A stretch of 64,000 nt of DNA, taken from positions 62,001-126,000 of the forward strand of contig NZ_FMCQ01000010.1 of assembly GCF_900091605.1 (NCBI RefSeq), read 5' to 3'. A model generated the notes under the pieces. That model was not told the origin of the DNA. It saw nothing but the letters and a program-made list of their open reading frames with translations, and ran no database searches. A program made the translations under genes and the position numbers. Shown here piece by piece: positions 1 through 8,654 of the stretch. The stretch comes from Micromonospora tulbaghiae. GTDB taxonomy: Bacteria; Actinomycetota; Actinomycetes; Mycobacteriales; Micromonosporaceae. Position 1 is the first letter of the stretch, and every line of letters starts with the position of its first letter.

Positions 1-966
1 CTAGCCGGTGGCAGTGCTCCGGTCGGCGGCGAACGCGTCCAGGGCGGCGACCACCCGCTCGCTGATGCCGTGCCCGCCGCCGTGGCCGCCGGACTCCACG
101 ATCTCCAGCCGCGCGTCCGGCCAGTCCCGGGTCAGCTGCCAGGCGATGTCCGGCGGGCCGCTGACGTCCAGCCGGCCCTGCACCAGCACCCCCGGAATGC
201 CGGCGAGACGACCCGCGTCGCGCAGCAGCTGCCCGTCGGGCAGAAAACCCCGGTTGGCGAAGTAGTGCGTCACCAGCCGGGTGAACCCGTACCGGAACAC
301 CGGGTCGGCGTACCGGGGACTCGGCGCGTACCCGCCGGCCAGGGACACGTGCACGTCCTCCCAGTCGCACCAGTCTTGCGCCGCCTTGTCCCGCACCGCC
401 GGGTCCGGGTCGGCGACCAGCCGGGCGTACGCGGCGGACAGGTCACCGTCGCGGTCGGCCTCGGGCACGCCGTCGCGGAACCGCGCCCACTCCTGCGGGA
501 ACACCCGGCCCATGTCCCGGGTCACCCACTCGATCTCGCGGCTGGTGTTGGCGACCACGCTGAACAGCACCAGCGCGCTCACCCGATCCGGGTGGCGCTG
601 CGCGTACGCCAGGGCAAGGGACGACCCCCACGACGCGCCGCACAGCAGCCACCTGTCGATCCCCAGGTGTACGCGCAGCGCCTCCATGTCGGCCAGCAGA
701 TGCCCGGTGGTGTTCACCGACAGGTCGGTCGCCGGATCCGAGGCCGGGGGAGTGCTGCGCCCGCAGCCGCGCTGGTCGAACAGCACGATCCGGTAGGCGG
801 CCGGGTCGAACAGCCGCCGCCAGGACGCGCTCGCGCCCGAACCAGGGCCACCGTGCACCACGAGCGCCGGGCGGCCGTCCGGGTTGCCGCACGTCTCCCA
901 GAACACGCGCTGCCCGTCCCCGACGTCCAACATGCCGTGCGCGTACGGCTCGATCGGCGGATACAT
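1..966 (-). CDS. pip: Prolyl iminopeptidase (peptidase family S33)
   Basis: This alpha/beta-hydrolase of 321 residues should release N-terminal proline from peptides in the cytoplasm. The oxyanion motif HGGPG lies at residues 38-42 and the nucleophile motif GASWGSS at 110-116, with Ser112 as catalytic serine. The triad is completed by Asp267 in GRLDVSGP and His295 in SGGHGG. The length fits the family and the stop codon TAG occupies the first three bases, so the gene is complete. It is divergent from a MarR-type regulator, and a perfect 12-bp palindrome lies between the two starts, so the regulator may control it. The S33 fold also contains other hydrolases, but the GxSWGxS form is typical of prolyl iminopeptidases. 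Confidence 0.93.
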   Translation of the reverse strand: MYPPIEPYAHGMLDVGDGQRVFWETCGNPDGRPALVVHGGPGSGASASWRRLFDPAAYRIVLFDQRGCGRSTPPASDPATDLSVNTTGHLLADMEALRVHLGIDRWLLCGASWGSSLALAYAQRHPDRVSALVLFSVVANTSREIEWVTRDMGRVFPQEWARFRDGVPEADRDGDLSAAYARLVADPDPAVRDKAAQDWCDWEDVHVSLAGGYAPSPRYADPVFRYGFTRLVTHYFANRGFLPDGQLLRDAGRLAGIPGVLVQGRLDVSGPPDIAWQLTRDWPDARLEIVESGGHGGGHGISERVVAALDAFAADRSTATG

Positions 967-987
967 CAGTGGCCTCCCCGAGTCAGA

Positions 988-1007
988 TACAACAGCGCTG
1001 TTACATT
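988..1007. promoter_or_regulatory. Palindromic operator and promoter between pip and marR
   Basis: The perfect palindrome AACAGCGCTGTT occupies 991-1002, between the divergent starts of the iminopeptidase and the MarR gene. A -10-like TACATT (1002-1007) follows it, seven bases before the GTG at 1015, the spacing expected of a leaderless actinobacterial transcript. A MarR dimer bound here would block this promoter, so autoregulation is the simplest inference. Confidence 0.5.
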
Positions 1008-1014
1008 AGTGGAC

Positions 1015-1512
1015 GTGACCGCCCCCCACCGCGACGCCCTCGGCACCCTACTGCGCCACGTCCTGGACGTCCTCGACGGCGACGTCGCCGCCGTCCACCA
1101 GCGGCTCGGCCTCACCGACTACCGGCCCCGCTACTCACCTGTCGTGCGCGCGCTCGTCGCCGACGGCCCGCTGCCCATCCGAGACCTCGCCGCCCGCGTC
1201 GGCGTCACCCACTCCGCCGCCAGCCAGACCGTCGCCCAGATGCGCCGCGCCGGCCTCGTCGACCTGCGCCCCGGCGCCGACGCCCGCCACCGCATCGTCA
1301 CCCTCACCGACCGCGCCCGCGCCCTGCTGCCCGCCGTCGAAGCCGAATGGGCCGCCACCACCGCCGCCGTGCGCCACCTCGACACCGAACTGCCGGTGCC
1401 GCTCGCCGACGAGCTGTACGCCGTCCTCGACGCCCTGCGCCGCCGCCCCCTGCGCGACCGCATCGCCGACACCGGGCTCCTCGACACCCCACCGGACACC
1501 CGCGAACGGTAA
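1015..1512 (+). CDS. MarR-family transcriptional regulator
   Basis: The product of about 165 residues is a winged helix-turn-helix repressor of the MarR family. The recognition region includes PIRDLAARVGVTHSAASQTV followed by a wing with an RHRIVTLTDRARALL stretch, which is the usual MarR layout. GTG at 1015 is preferred because a TAnnnT promoter element ends seven bases upstream; the GTG at 1009 would add only two residues. A palindrome overlaps the promoter, which suggests autoregulation and possible control of the divergent iminopeptidase gene. The ligand cannot be told from the sequence. Confidence 0.85.
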   Translation: MTAPHRDALGTLLRHVLDVLDGDVAAVHQRLGLTDYRPRYSPVVRALVADGPLPIRDLAARVGVTHSAASQTVAQMRRAGLVDLRPGADARHRIVTLTDRARALLPAVEAEWAATTAAVRHLDTELPVPLADELYAVLDALRRRPLRDRIADTGLLDTPPDTRER

Positions 1513-1533
1513 GCAACGGATAGCCTTCCGGAC

Positions 1534-2043
1534 ATGACTATGCGCCCCATCCGGATCATCGGCGACCCCGTGCTGCGCACCCCCAGCGAAGCCGTCACCA
1601 GCTTCGACGCCGAACTGCGCGCCCTCGTCACCGACCTGATGGACACCCTGCTCGGCGCACCCGGCCGCGCCGGCGTCGCCGCACCCCAGATCGGCGTCAA
1701 CGCCCAGGTGTTCGTCTACGACGCCGACGGCCACCGCGGCCACATGGTCAACCCCACCCTGGAGGTGTCCGACGAACTCCAGGACGACGAGGAAGGCTGC
1801 CTGTCCATCCCCGGCCTGTACTTCCCGACCCCCCGCGCGCTGCACGCCACCGCCCACGGCTACGACCAGCACGGCCAACCGCTCACCATCACCGGCAGCG
1901 GCTTCCTCGCCCGCGCCCTGCAACACGAGACCGACCACCTGCGCGGACGCCTCTACGTCGACACGCTGCGCGGCGACACCCGCCGCCGCGCCCTCCGCGA
2001 GATCCGCGCCGGCCGCTTCGACTCACCCAGCCGCGGCCGCTGA
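1534..2043 (+). CDS. def: Peptide deformylase
   Basis: The product of 169 residues removes the formyl group from the N-terminal methionine of new proteins. All three family motifs are present: GVAAPQIG at residues 47-54, EGCLS at 87-91 with the metal ligand Cys89, and HETDH at 131-135 with two His ligands and the catalytic Glu. The start ATG at 1534 lies seven bases after a TAGCCT element at 1521-1526, so the message may be leaderless; a second ATG six bases downstream is possible. The 3' end overlaps the convergent GNAT gene by 21 bases. Actinomycetes often carry more than one deformylase, so this need not be the only copy. Confidence 0.95.
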   Translation: MTMRPIRIIGDPVLRTPSEAVTSFDAELRALVTDLMDTLLGAPGRAGVAAPQIGVNAQVFVYDADGHRGHMVNPTLEVSDELQDDEEGCLSIPGLYFPTPRALHATAHGYDQHGQPLTITGSGFLARALQHETDHLRGRLYVDTLRGDTRRRALREIRAGRFDSPSRGR

Positions 2044-2826
2044 CGTCAACGCGCACTCGGTGAACCCGGCCACCCGGGAGAACCCCAGCCGCTCGTACAA
2101 CCGCACCGCCGCGGCGTTGTCCGCCCGTACGTTCAACGTCACATGATCCACCGACGCGCGCAGCCGGGCGCACAACGCCGCCACCACACCCGCACCCAGA
2201 CCACGACCCCGCACGTCCGGATGCGTCGTCACGTTCCCCAGCGCCGCCACCCGCCACCGCGGCGAGAACACGTGCACCCCCGCCACCGCCACCAGCCGAC
2301 CACGCTCCCGCACACCCACGTACTGGCCCGTCTCCAACATCCGCGCGTCGAACCAGTTCCCCGGATACGCCACCGCGTACAACCCGGCCAGCTCCGCCGC
2401 GTCCGCCGGCCCCAACGGCTCACCCACCCCCGGCACCGCCGCCAGCCGAACCGGATCCGTCAACGCCATCCGGTGATGCGCCGCCGCCTCCGACACCACG
2501 AACCAGCGGCCCAGCGCCGCCTCCAGACCGGGGGACAGGTGCGCCCACATCCGCGCCGGCAACACCGGCGCCGCCTCCACCAGCAACCCGGCCAGCTCCG
2601 CCACCCGATCCGGCGCCGCGAACGCCAGCAACGTCGGCAACTCCACCCCGTGATACAGCAACACCACCTGGTCGCCACGCCGGAACCACGACGTGTACGG
2701 CCAGAAGAAATCGTCCAGATCACCCAACTGGTACGCGTGCAACACCGGATCCCGGCCCAGCAGGCCCGCCAGCACCGCCCGGTCGTGCTCCGCCCGCACC
2801 GCCACCGCGATCAGCCCGCCATCCAC
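2023..2826 (-). CDS. GNAT-family N-acetyltransferase
   Basis: The product of 267 residues has a C-terminal GNAT domain with the acetyl-CoA-binding stretch VTTHPDVRGRGLGAGVV at about residues 199-215, followed by NVRADNAAAVRLYERLGF. The N-terminal half begins with a GRDPVLHAYQLGDLDDFFWPY region, as in two-domain GNAT proteins of actinomycetes whose substrate is unknown. Its start overlaps the end of the upstream TSUP permease gene by 16 bases, which indicates translational coupling. The two genes probably form an operon. Confidence 0.8.
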   Translation of the reverse strand: MDGGLIAVAVRAEHDRAVLAGLLGRDPVLHAYQLGDLDDFFWPYTSWFRRGDQVVLLYHGVELPTLLAFAAPDRVAELAGLLVEAAPVLPARMWAHLSPGLEAALGRWFVVSEAAAHHRMALTDPVRLAAVPGVGEPLGPADAAELAGLYAVAYPGNWFDARMLETGQYVGVRERGRLVAVAGVHVFSPRWRVAALGNVTTHPDVRGRGLGAGVVAALCARLRASVDHVTLNVRADNAAAVRLYERLGFSRVAGFTECALTSAAAAG

Positions 2827-3584
2827 TGGTCATAACCCAACCGGGCCACCAGCGCCAGCACCACCACCAGCAGCACCACCCGCACGAACCCGGCACCCCG
2901 CCGCAACGCCATCCGCGCGCCCACCGCCGCCCCCACCACGTTGCACACCGCCATCGCCGCACCCAACGCCCACCACACGTGCCCGGTCAACCCGAACACC
3001 ACCAGCGCACCCAGATTCGTGCCCGCGTTCACGACCTTCGCCATCGCCGAGGCGTGCACGAAATCCGAACCCAGAATCGCCGTGAACGCCAGCACCAGGA
3101 ACGTCCCGGTACCCGGCCCGATCAACCCGTCGTACAGGGCGATGCCCAAACCGGCCACCGCCACCGCCACCACCACCCGCTTCGGGGTACGCCGCTGCGG
3201 CGACGCCACCACACCCAGCGACGGCCGCGCCAGCACGAACACCGCCACCGCCACCAGCACCACCAGCACCACCGGCCGGTACGCGCTGCCCGGCACCGCC
3301 CCCGCCAACGCCGCACCCAACCCCGCCGTCAGCACCGCCAACCCGGCCGCCGGACCCGCCACCGCCCAGTCCAGCTTCGTGCGCCGCGCGTACGTCACCG
3401 CCGCCGTCGACGTACCGAAGATCGCCGCCAGCTTGTTCGTGCCCAACGCCGTCGCCACCGGCACACCCGGCGCCGCCACCAGCAACGCCGGCAACAACAA
3501 CAGACCGCCGCCGCCCACCACCGCGTCCACCCACCCGGCCAGAAGGGCAGCGGTCAGCAACGTCGTCAACGACAGGGCATCCAC
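2811..3584 (-). CDS. TSUP (TauE/SafE) family membrane permease
   Basis: The product of 257 residues is almost entirely hydrophobic, with about eight predicted membrane segments. The N-terminal AGWVDAVVGGGGLLLLPALL is the glycine-rich signature of TauE/SafE proteins, and a second similar stretch (YDGLIGPGTGTFLVLAF) marks the second half of the internal duplication. Family members are thought to move sulfite, sulfonates or other organic anions across the membrane. The substrate is not visible here. It is the first gene of a coupled pair with the GNAT enzyme. Confidence 0.85.
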   Translation of the reverse strand: MDALSLTTLLTAALLAGWVDAVVGGGGLLLLPALLVAAPGVPVATALGTNKLAAIFGTSTAAVTYARRTKLDWAVAGPAAGLAVLTAGLGAALAGAVPGSAYRPVVLVVLVAVAVFVLARPSLGVVASPQRRTPKRVVVAVAVAGLGIALYDGLIGPGTGTFLVLAFTAILGSDFVHASAMAKVVNAGTNLGALVVFGLTGHVWWALGAAMAVCNVVGAAVGARMALRRGAGFVRVVLLVVVLALVARLGYDQWMAG

Positions 3585-3758
3585 CGCCGCATTCTGCCCA
3601 CGCCACCACCAGCGACGAGACCACCTGTGGCCAGCCTCACCGCCCCCGGCGACGCCGCAACCACACCCCGACCGACCCCACCGCCACGAACACCAGCATC
3701 GAACAGCACAACAGTCTCAGCACCCGGCAAGACTCCCACGACGACGTAGGGTGTCCAG

Positions 3759-4538
3759 GTGCGCCTGGCCACCTTCAATCTGCTGCACGGCCGCTCCCTC
3801 ACCGACGGGCTCGTCGACCCCGACCGGCTCACCGCCGCCGTCACCGACCTCGACGCCGACGTCCTCGCCCTCCAGGAAGTCGACCGCGACCAGACCCGCA
3901 GCGGCAAACTCGACCTCACCGCGGTGGCCGCCCGCGCCCTGCACGCCGACCACCACCGCTTCGCCGCCGCCGTCGTCGGCACCCCCGGCGAACAGTTCCG
4001 CCCCCTCACCCACGACGACGACGGCCACGGCGAACCCCTCTACGGCATCGGCCTGATCAGCCGCCACCCCGTCCGCTCCTGGCAGGTCACCCGGCTGCGC
4101 GCCGCCCCCGTCCGCTCACCCATCTACGCACCAGGCCCCGGCGGCGGACTCGTCCTGCTCCGCGACGAACCCCGCGTCGTGCTCGCCGCCGTCATCGACA
4201 CCCCCCACGGCCCTCTCACCGTCGCCGCCACTCACCTGTCCTTCGTACCCGGCTGGAACGTCTGGCAACTACGCCGCGTCGTCCGCGTCCTGCGCACCCT
4301 GCCCGCACCCCGGATCCTGCTCGGCGACCTCAACCTGCCCGCCGGCCCCGCCGCCGCGCTCACCCGCTGGCAGCCCCTGGCCCGCCGCCCCACCTACCCG
4401 GCCGGGCAACCCCGCGTCCAGCTCGACCACATCCTCGCCGACCGGCACGGCCTCGACCGGCTCCCACCCGTCACCGCCGTCCACACCCCGCTGGCCACCA
4501 TCTCCGACCACCGGCCCCTCGTCGTCGACCTCGGCTGA
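3759..4538 (+). CDS. Endonuclease/exonuclease/phosphatase family protein
   Basis: The product of 259 residues has the exonuclease III-like fold. It starts with RLATFNLLHGRS (the Asn motif), continues with the metal-binding Glu in DVLALQEVD, and ends with ILLGDLNLPAG and the catalytic His in ISDHRPLVVDL. These are the conserved positions of metal-dependent phosphodiesterases that cut nucleic acids or phospholipid and inositol headgroups. There is no signal peptide, so a cytoplasmic role is likely. GTG at 3759 begins the motif directly. The exact substrate cannot be inferred. Its 3' end abuts the convergent folD gene with a gap of three bases. Confidence 0.83.
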   Translation: MRLATFNLLHGRSLTDGLVDPDRLTAAVTDLDADVLALQEVDRDQTRSGKLDLTAVAARALHADHHRFAAAVVGTPGEQFRPLTHDDDGHGEPLYGIGLISRHPVRSWQVTRLRAAPVRSPIYAPGPGGGLVLLRDEPRVVLAAVIDTPHGPLTVAATHLSFVPGWNVWQLRRVVRVLRTLPAPRILLGDLNLPAGPAAALTRWQPLARRPTYPAGQPRVQLDHILADRHGLDRLPPVTAVHTPLATISDHRPLVVDLG

Positions 4539-4541
4539 CGC

Positions 4542-5408
4542 TCAGCCCAGACCGCTCTGCCGCCGCGCCGCCTCCACCGCGTTGCGGAACAACATCGCCA
4601 CGGTCGTCGGACCCACCCCGCCCACACGCGGCGTGATCGCACCCGCCACCTCGGCGCACGACTCGTCCACGTCCGGCAGCAACCGCCGCCCCTCGTACCG
4701 CACGCCGCCACCGACCACCACCGCACCCGGACGCACATGCTCCGGCCGCACGATCCCCGGCACCCCCGCCGCCGCGATCAGGATCTCCGCCCGCCGCGTG
4801 TACCGCGGCCAGTCCGCCACCCCCGTGTGCACCACCGTCACCGCCGCGTTCGCCGTCGGCCGCTTCTGCGCCAGCAACATCGCCAACGGACGGCCCAACG
4901 TCGCACCCCGGCCCAGGATCACCACCTCCCGGCCCGCCACCGGCACACCGTGGAACGCCAGCAACGCCTCGATCCCCGCCGGCGTACACGGCAGCGGACC
5001 CGGCAACCCCAACGCCAGCCGGCCCATGTTCACCGGATGCATCCCGTCCACGTCCTTGTCCGGATCCAGCACCGCCAACGCCCGGTCGTAATCCAGGTGA
5101 CCCGGAATCGGGTACTGCACCAGCACCCCGTGCACCGTCTTGTCCGCGTTGAAATCCGCCAGCACCGCGTGCAGATCCGCCTGCGACGCCGACGCCGGCA
5201 GATGCATGTGCGGCGACACGAAACCCAGCTCCGCCGCCTGCCGTTGCTTGATCCGGATATAACCCGCGCTCGCGTCGTCGTCACCCACCAGCACCGTCGC
5301 CAGCGCCGGCGTCACCCCCGCCGCACGCAGCTCCGCCACCGACGCGGCGACCTCCGACAAGACCCGCTCCGCCACCGGGACACCCGGCAGCAACCGCGCA
5401 GAAGACAT
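4542..5408 (-). CDS. folD: Methylenetetrahydrofolate dehydrogenase / cyclohydrolase
   Basis: The product of 288 residues interconverts 5,10-methylene-, 5,10-methenyl- and 10-formyl-tetrahydrofolate, which supplies one-carbon units for purine synthesis. Visible motifs are YIRIKQRQAAELGF with the catalytic Lys, VQYPIPGH, DPDKDVDGMHPVN, the dinucleotide-binding VVILGRGATLGRPLAMLL, and GGVGPTTVAML near the end. ATG at 5408 is chosen over an in-frame GTG at 5471 because the latter lies inside a ZTP riboswitch. A Shine-Dalgarno GAGGTG (5413-5418) precedes this ATG. The riboswitch implies induction when the purine intermediate ZTP/AICAR accumulates, that is, when 10-formyl-tetrahydrofolate runs short. 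Confidence 0.94.
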   Translation of the reverse strand: MSSARLLPGVPVAERVLSEVAASVAELRAAGVTPALATVLVGDDDASAGYIRIKQRQAAELGFVSPHMHLPASASQADLHAVLADFNADKTVHGVLVQYPIPGHLDYDRALAVLDPDKDVDGMHPVNMGRLALGLPGPLPCTPAGIEALLAFHGVPVAGREVVILGRGATLGRPLAMLLAQKRPTANAAVTVVHTGVADWPRYTRRAEILIAAAGVPGIVRPEHVRPGAVVVGGGVRYEGRRLLPDVDESCAEVAGAITPRVGGVGPTTVAMLFRNAVEAARRQSGLG

Positions 5409-5412
5409 ACGA

Positions 5413-5496
5413 CACCTCGCCCGCGGAGGCCCAGGCGGTCGACCCCCACGACGAGCTCCCCGATGGTTCACCCATCCCCGTGCCGCCAGTCGCGTT
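5413..5496 (-). promoter_or_regulatory. ZTP riboswitch (pfl motif) in the folD leader
   Basis: Read on the minus strand, the leader contains GCGACTGGCGG (5483-5493), a GATGG/CCATC stem closed by GTGAA, then CGGGGAGC, and finally CGACCGCCTGGGC (5429-5441). These are the conserved blocks of the ZTP aptamer in the right order. The GGCGG of the first block can pair with CCGCC of the last to form the known pseudoknot. Downstream, CCTC (5424-5427) can pair with the GAGG of the Shine-Dalgarno, so control is probably at translation initiation. The aptamer proper spans about 5429-5493. Confidence 0.88.
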
Positions 5497-5501
5497 CCCC
5501 C

Positions 5502-6521
5502 TCAGCCTGCCACAGCCTCCGCCGCCACCGCATCCACCACCGTCTGCCACCCCGGCAACGCCGCCAGCAAACCGTCCGCCCGCCGCCGCCGATCCGCCGC
5601 CGACGCCACCCCCAGATCCGCCAGCACCGCCCCGAACGCCCGCTCCCGCTCCGGCGCCACCGGACCCAACACCACATGACACCGCGCGTACGTCACCAGC
5701 ACCCAGAACATCGCCTCCCGATGCCGGCCCGCCTCGACCAGCTCAGCCGCACCGTCGAACACCACCGGACGCCCCGCCGCACCCAGATCCGCCCCGAACG
5801 CGAATTCCTCCCGCGGCAACCGCGCCACCTCGTCGAACACCACCGCCAACCCGGCCAGATGCTCCCGCACCCGCGCCGCGTCCACACCCGCCCCGCCGCC
5901 GTCGAGCGTGTCCAGCAGCTCCGGATACCGATCCGCGAACCCGAACCGCGACAGCACCCGCTCGGCCCGCACGTACCGCCGCCGCACCGTCGGATCCGCC
6001 AGCCCCGCCACCGCCGGCCACACCGCCAGCAACGACGTCGGAAACACCCACGCCAGCACCTGCTCCGCCACCGGCGCCGAACCGCGGTCCGCCCGCAACC
6101 CGGCCTCGATCCGCCGCCGCACGCCCGCGCACCGCGCCCGCACCCACACCGGATCCGCGAACCCCGCCGCCACCCGCTCCCGCACCGCGGCCAGCCGGCC
6201 CGACGGATCCGCGATCACCCCATCGGTACGGAACATCGGCGCGAACACCCACGACCCCAGCACGTCCTCCGGGCCACCCAACTCCTCCCACGTGACAGTG
6301 CTGACCTCCAGCAGCACCCCCCGGTGCACGAACTTGCCCACCTTCGCGCCGACGTTCCAGCGCACCAGTAACACGTCCACGTCCGACCACACCGGCAGCA
6401 GCGCGTCGTCCGGCAACCCCACAGTCGACCCGCTGAAGAACGCCCCCTCGATCGACGGATCGACGCGCATCTGCTCCCGCACCCACCCGACCGCCACCGC
6501 CCGTGCCGCACCAACTCGCAT
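5502..6521 (-). CDS. Nucleotidyltransferase-fold protein of unknown substrate
   Basis: The product is 339 residues. Near its start it has FFSGSTVGLPDDALLP followed by VWSDVDVLLV, the GS...DxD pattern of the nucleotidyltransferase (Pol beta) fold that binds metal and NTP. The rest is largely helical with no other motif I recognise, and resembles aminoglycoside-nucleotidyltransferase-like proteins of unknown role. ATG at 6521 is preferred because the fold begins shortly after it; the reading frame stays open upstream to 6647 through lower-GC intergenic DNA. It is divergent from the Beta-family gene. Confidence 0.65.
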   Translation of the reverse strand: MRVGAARAVAVGWVREQMRVDPSIEGAFFSGSTVGLPDDALLPVWSDVDVLLVRWNVGAKVGKFVHRGVLLEVSTVTWEELGGPEDVLGSWVFAPMFRTDGVIADPSGRLAAVRERVAAGFADPVWVRARCAGVRRRIEAGLRADRGSAPVAEQVLAWVFPTSLLAVWPAVAGLADPTVRRRYVRAERVLSRFGFADRYPELLDTLDGGGAGVDAARVREHLAGLAVVFDEVARLPREEFAFGADLGAAGRPVVFDGAAELVEAGRHREAMFWVLVTYARCHVVLGPVAPERERAFGAVLADLGVASAADRRRRADGLLAALPGWQTVVDAVAAEAVAG

Positions 6522-6646
6522 CCCGCCGATCCTGCCAGCCCGGCAACGCCCACACCCGCCCTCATTGACACGGAAGGTTGTCGATCGGACACAGAACGTG
6601 GAACATCGATACAAGTGACTGTCGTCGAATCGTGTGGGGCGATGCA

Positions 6647-7669
6647 ATGGCGGGCTACTATCCGATCCTCAAAGGCCGAAAAGCCGAATTCCGGGCCCTC
6701 GACCACATCGCGGATGAGTTGGTGCCGCACATCCTCCCGATCTTCGACGTGCCACCGTCCGACCAGGGTCCGATCAAGGCCGCCTCCGCCTTCAGCCAAC
6801 GCGCGCAGGAATCCATCCCACGCGACATGGCCATCGCTGTCGACGTGCGTCACCTCCCGGAGCCCACCACCGGTATCCGCCGACCACTCCAGGACATCGC
6901 CGACGACCTGCACCGATGGGGGATCCCCGCCCTGCCCGTCGCCCACCTGCACGACACCCCCGCACAACTGGCGGACGTCCGTGACGCCGCCGCCCCGTAC
7001 GGCGGCGTCATACGGCTCCCCGCCGACCACACCGAACCGGACGCGGCCGAAACCGGCGCCCGACTGAGTCACGTTCTGTCCGCCACCGAACTGCATCCCG
7101 AGGACTGCATCCTCATCCTCGACGTCGCTGAGGTGTCCTCCGACCGGGACCTCACCAGCGCCGAACCCTTGGTCCGTAAACACCTCGCATGGGCCCGACG
7201 CCATCCCTGGAAGACAGTCGTCGTCGCCGCGGGTGCCATGCCCGCGAACATCTCCCACGTGCCGGCCCACACGGCCACCCCGCTGCGCCGGAGGGACTTC
7301 GATCTCTGGAAGCGGCTACAGGAGCACGACATCCAGTTCGCCGACTACGGCATCACCTGTCCCCGCATGAGCTCCGGAGCACGCGGGCCGGCACCGAACA
7401 TCCGCTACACCCACCACGACGCCTGGTGGGCCTACCGAGCCACGCGCGACGGCAACGGCAACATCGGCATCTACGACATCTGCAAGGCCCTTGTGTCCGC
7501 CGACCACTGGCCAGCCGCCGGACGGCACCTCTCCTGGGGAGACGAACAGATCGTCCTGCGCGCCGCCGGCCATGCCGGGACCGGCGTCGCCACGGATTGG
7601 ATCGCTTGGGGAACGTCACACCACCTGGCGTACGTGACCGCTCAACTCGGCCTGACCACTACCGCTTGA
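6647..7669 (+). CDS. Beta-family protein (phage T4 Beta-like, PF14350 type)
   Basis: The product is 340 residues. Its opening YYPILKGRKAEFRALDHI and the following LVPHILPIFDVPP match the characteristic N-terminus of Beta-family proteins, named after a phage T4 protein and found sporadically in bacteria, often in accessory DNA. ATG at 6647 starts at this motif, with a GGGGC ahead of it; an upstream in-frame start at 6578 is unlikely. The biochemical role of the family is not established. The gene overlaps by 11 bases the 3' end of a convergent tyrosine recombinase gene and lies 1.5 kb from the dif site, so it may be cargo inserted near the terminus. Confidence 0.72.
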   Translation: MAGYYPILKGRKAEFRALDHIADELVPHILPIFDVPPSDQGPIKAASAFSQRAQESIPRDMAIAVDVRHLPEPTTGIRRPLQDIADDLHRWGIPALPVAHLHDTPAQLADVRDAAAPYGGVIRLPADHTEPDAAETGARLSHVLSATELHPEDCILILDVAEVSSDRDLTSAEPLVRKHLAWARRHPWKTVVVAAGAMPANISHVPAHTATPLRRRDFDLWKRLQEHDIQFADYGITCPRMSSGARGPAPNIRYTHHDAWWAYRATRDGNGNIGIYDICKALVSADHWPAAGRHLSWGDEQIVLRAAGHAGTGVATDWIAWGTSHHLAYVTAQLGLTTTA

Positions 7670-8654
7670 GCAACCCCGACAACGCCCGGTTGGTGCGGTT
7701 CGCCGCCACCGCCGCCCGCTGCTGACCCGCCGTCACCTCGATGTACGTCTGCGACGACGCCAACGACGCATGCCCCAGCAACCGCATGATCTCCGCCGCG
7801 CTCGCTCCGTCCTCCGCCAGCCGCGTCGCGAACGTGTGCCGCAACGCGTGCAACCGAGCGCCCCGCGGCACCCGGTCACCGATGCCCGCCCGCCGGTAAC
7901 ACGACTCCACCAGGTACTGCAGCCCACCCCGCCGCAACGCCTCACCCTGACGGTCCACCAGGAACGGCGCGTCCGGCCGCACGCTGCGCGACCCGAACCG
8001 GTGCCGCCGACTGTCCAGATATCCGGCCAGCACCCGGTCCACGGCGTCCTCGATCGGCACCGTACGCGGCCGCCCGCCCTTGCCCGCCACGTCCACCCGC
8101 CGCTCGCCGGCGCGCCCGGCCACCGACGACACCCGCAGCGCCAGCAACTCCGACAACCGCAACCCCGCGCACAACGCCAGCGCCAGCACCGCCAGGTCGC
8201 GCTCCGGCCACGGATCACGCTGCCGGCCCTCCGCGCGCGCCACCGCCGCCAGCAGTTCCTCCGGGGTGTCCTCGCCCCGCAGCGGCTTGGGCCGGGGGAG
8301 AGGCGTGCGGGGCCGGCCCACCGCAGGCATCGGATTTCCCGGTACGACGCCCTCGGCGACCAGGAACGTGAAGAAGCTGCTCCACGTCGACCAGGCGCGA
8401 TGGACCGACGCGGCGGCGCGGGGAGCGGCGAACCGCGCGAACGCCGCGCGCATCACGCGGGGGGAGAGGGCGCTGACCGCCAGCCGGTCCAGGGGGAGGG
8501 GAGTGGCCTCACCGTCCGCCGCCACCAGCTCGGCCACAGTAATCAGATCCCTCCGGTACGCGGCCAGGGTGTGCGGTGAGGGCTTACGGGTGGCCCGGGC
8601 GGTGAGAAACTCCTCGATGAGAGCCCTCACCCTTTCGTCCGGTTTGTCATGCAT
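7659..8654 (-). CDS. XerC/D-like tyrosine recombinase next to dif
   Basis: The product of 331 residues has a SAM-like N-terminal core-binding domain (KPSPHTLAAYRRDL) and a complete catalytic domain. It shows Arg in AGLRLSELLAL, Lys in GKGGRPRTVPI, HALRH, LLGHASLASS and nucleophile Tyr304 in QTYIEV. The size and the LGHA...TYIEV ending resemble XerC/XerD rather than phage integrases. ATG at 8654 is chosen: upstream codons run into a palindromic repeat, and a TAATAT element five bases upstream suggests a leaderless transcript. A 26-bp inverted repeat with dif-like geometry overlaps this start. The chromosomal dif site lies about 480 bases upstream, an arrangement reminiscent of xerS/dif in streptococci. 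Confidence 0.9.
   Translation of the reverse strand: MHDKPDERVRALIEEFLTARATRKPSPHTLAAYRRDLITVAELVAADGEATPLPLDRLAVSALSPRVMRAAFARFAAPRAAASVHRAWSTWSSFFTFLVAEGVVPGNPMPAVGRPRTPLPRPKPLRGEDTPEELLAAVARAEGRQRDPWPERDLAVLALALCAGLRLSELLALRVSSVAGRAGERRVDVAGKGGRPRTVPIEDAVDRVLAGYLDSRRHRFGSRSVRPDAPFLVDRQGEALRRGGLQYLVESCYRRAGIGDRVPRGARLHALRHTFATRLAEDGASAAEIMRLLGHASLASSQTYIEVTAGQQRAAVAANRTNRALSGLLKR

Noticed and set aside
4737..6371. A 544-codon plus-strand frame across folD and the nucleotidyltransferase gene
   Set aside because: It crosses the ZTP riboswitch and is made of Arg/His/Pro runs.
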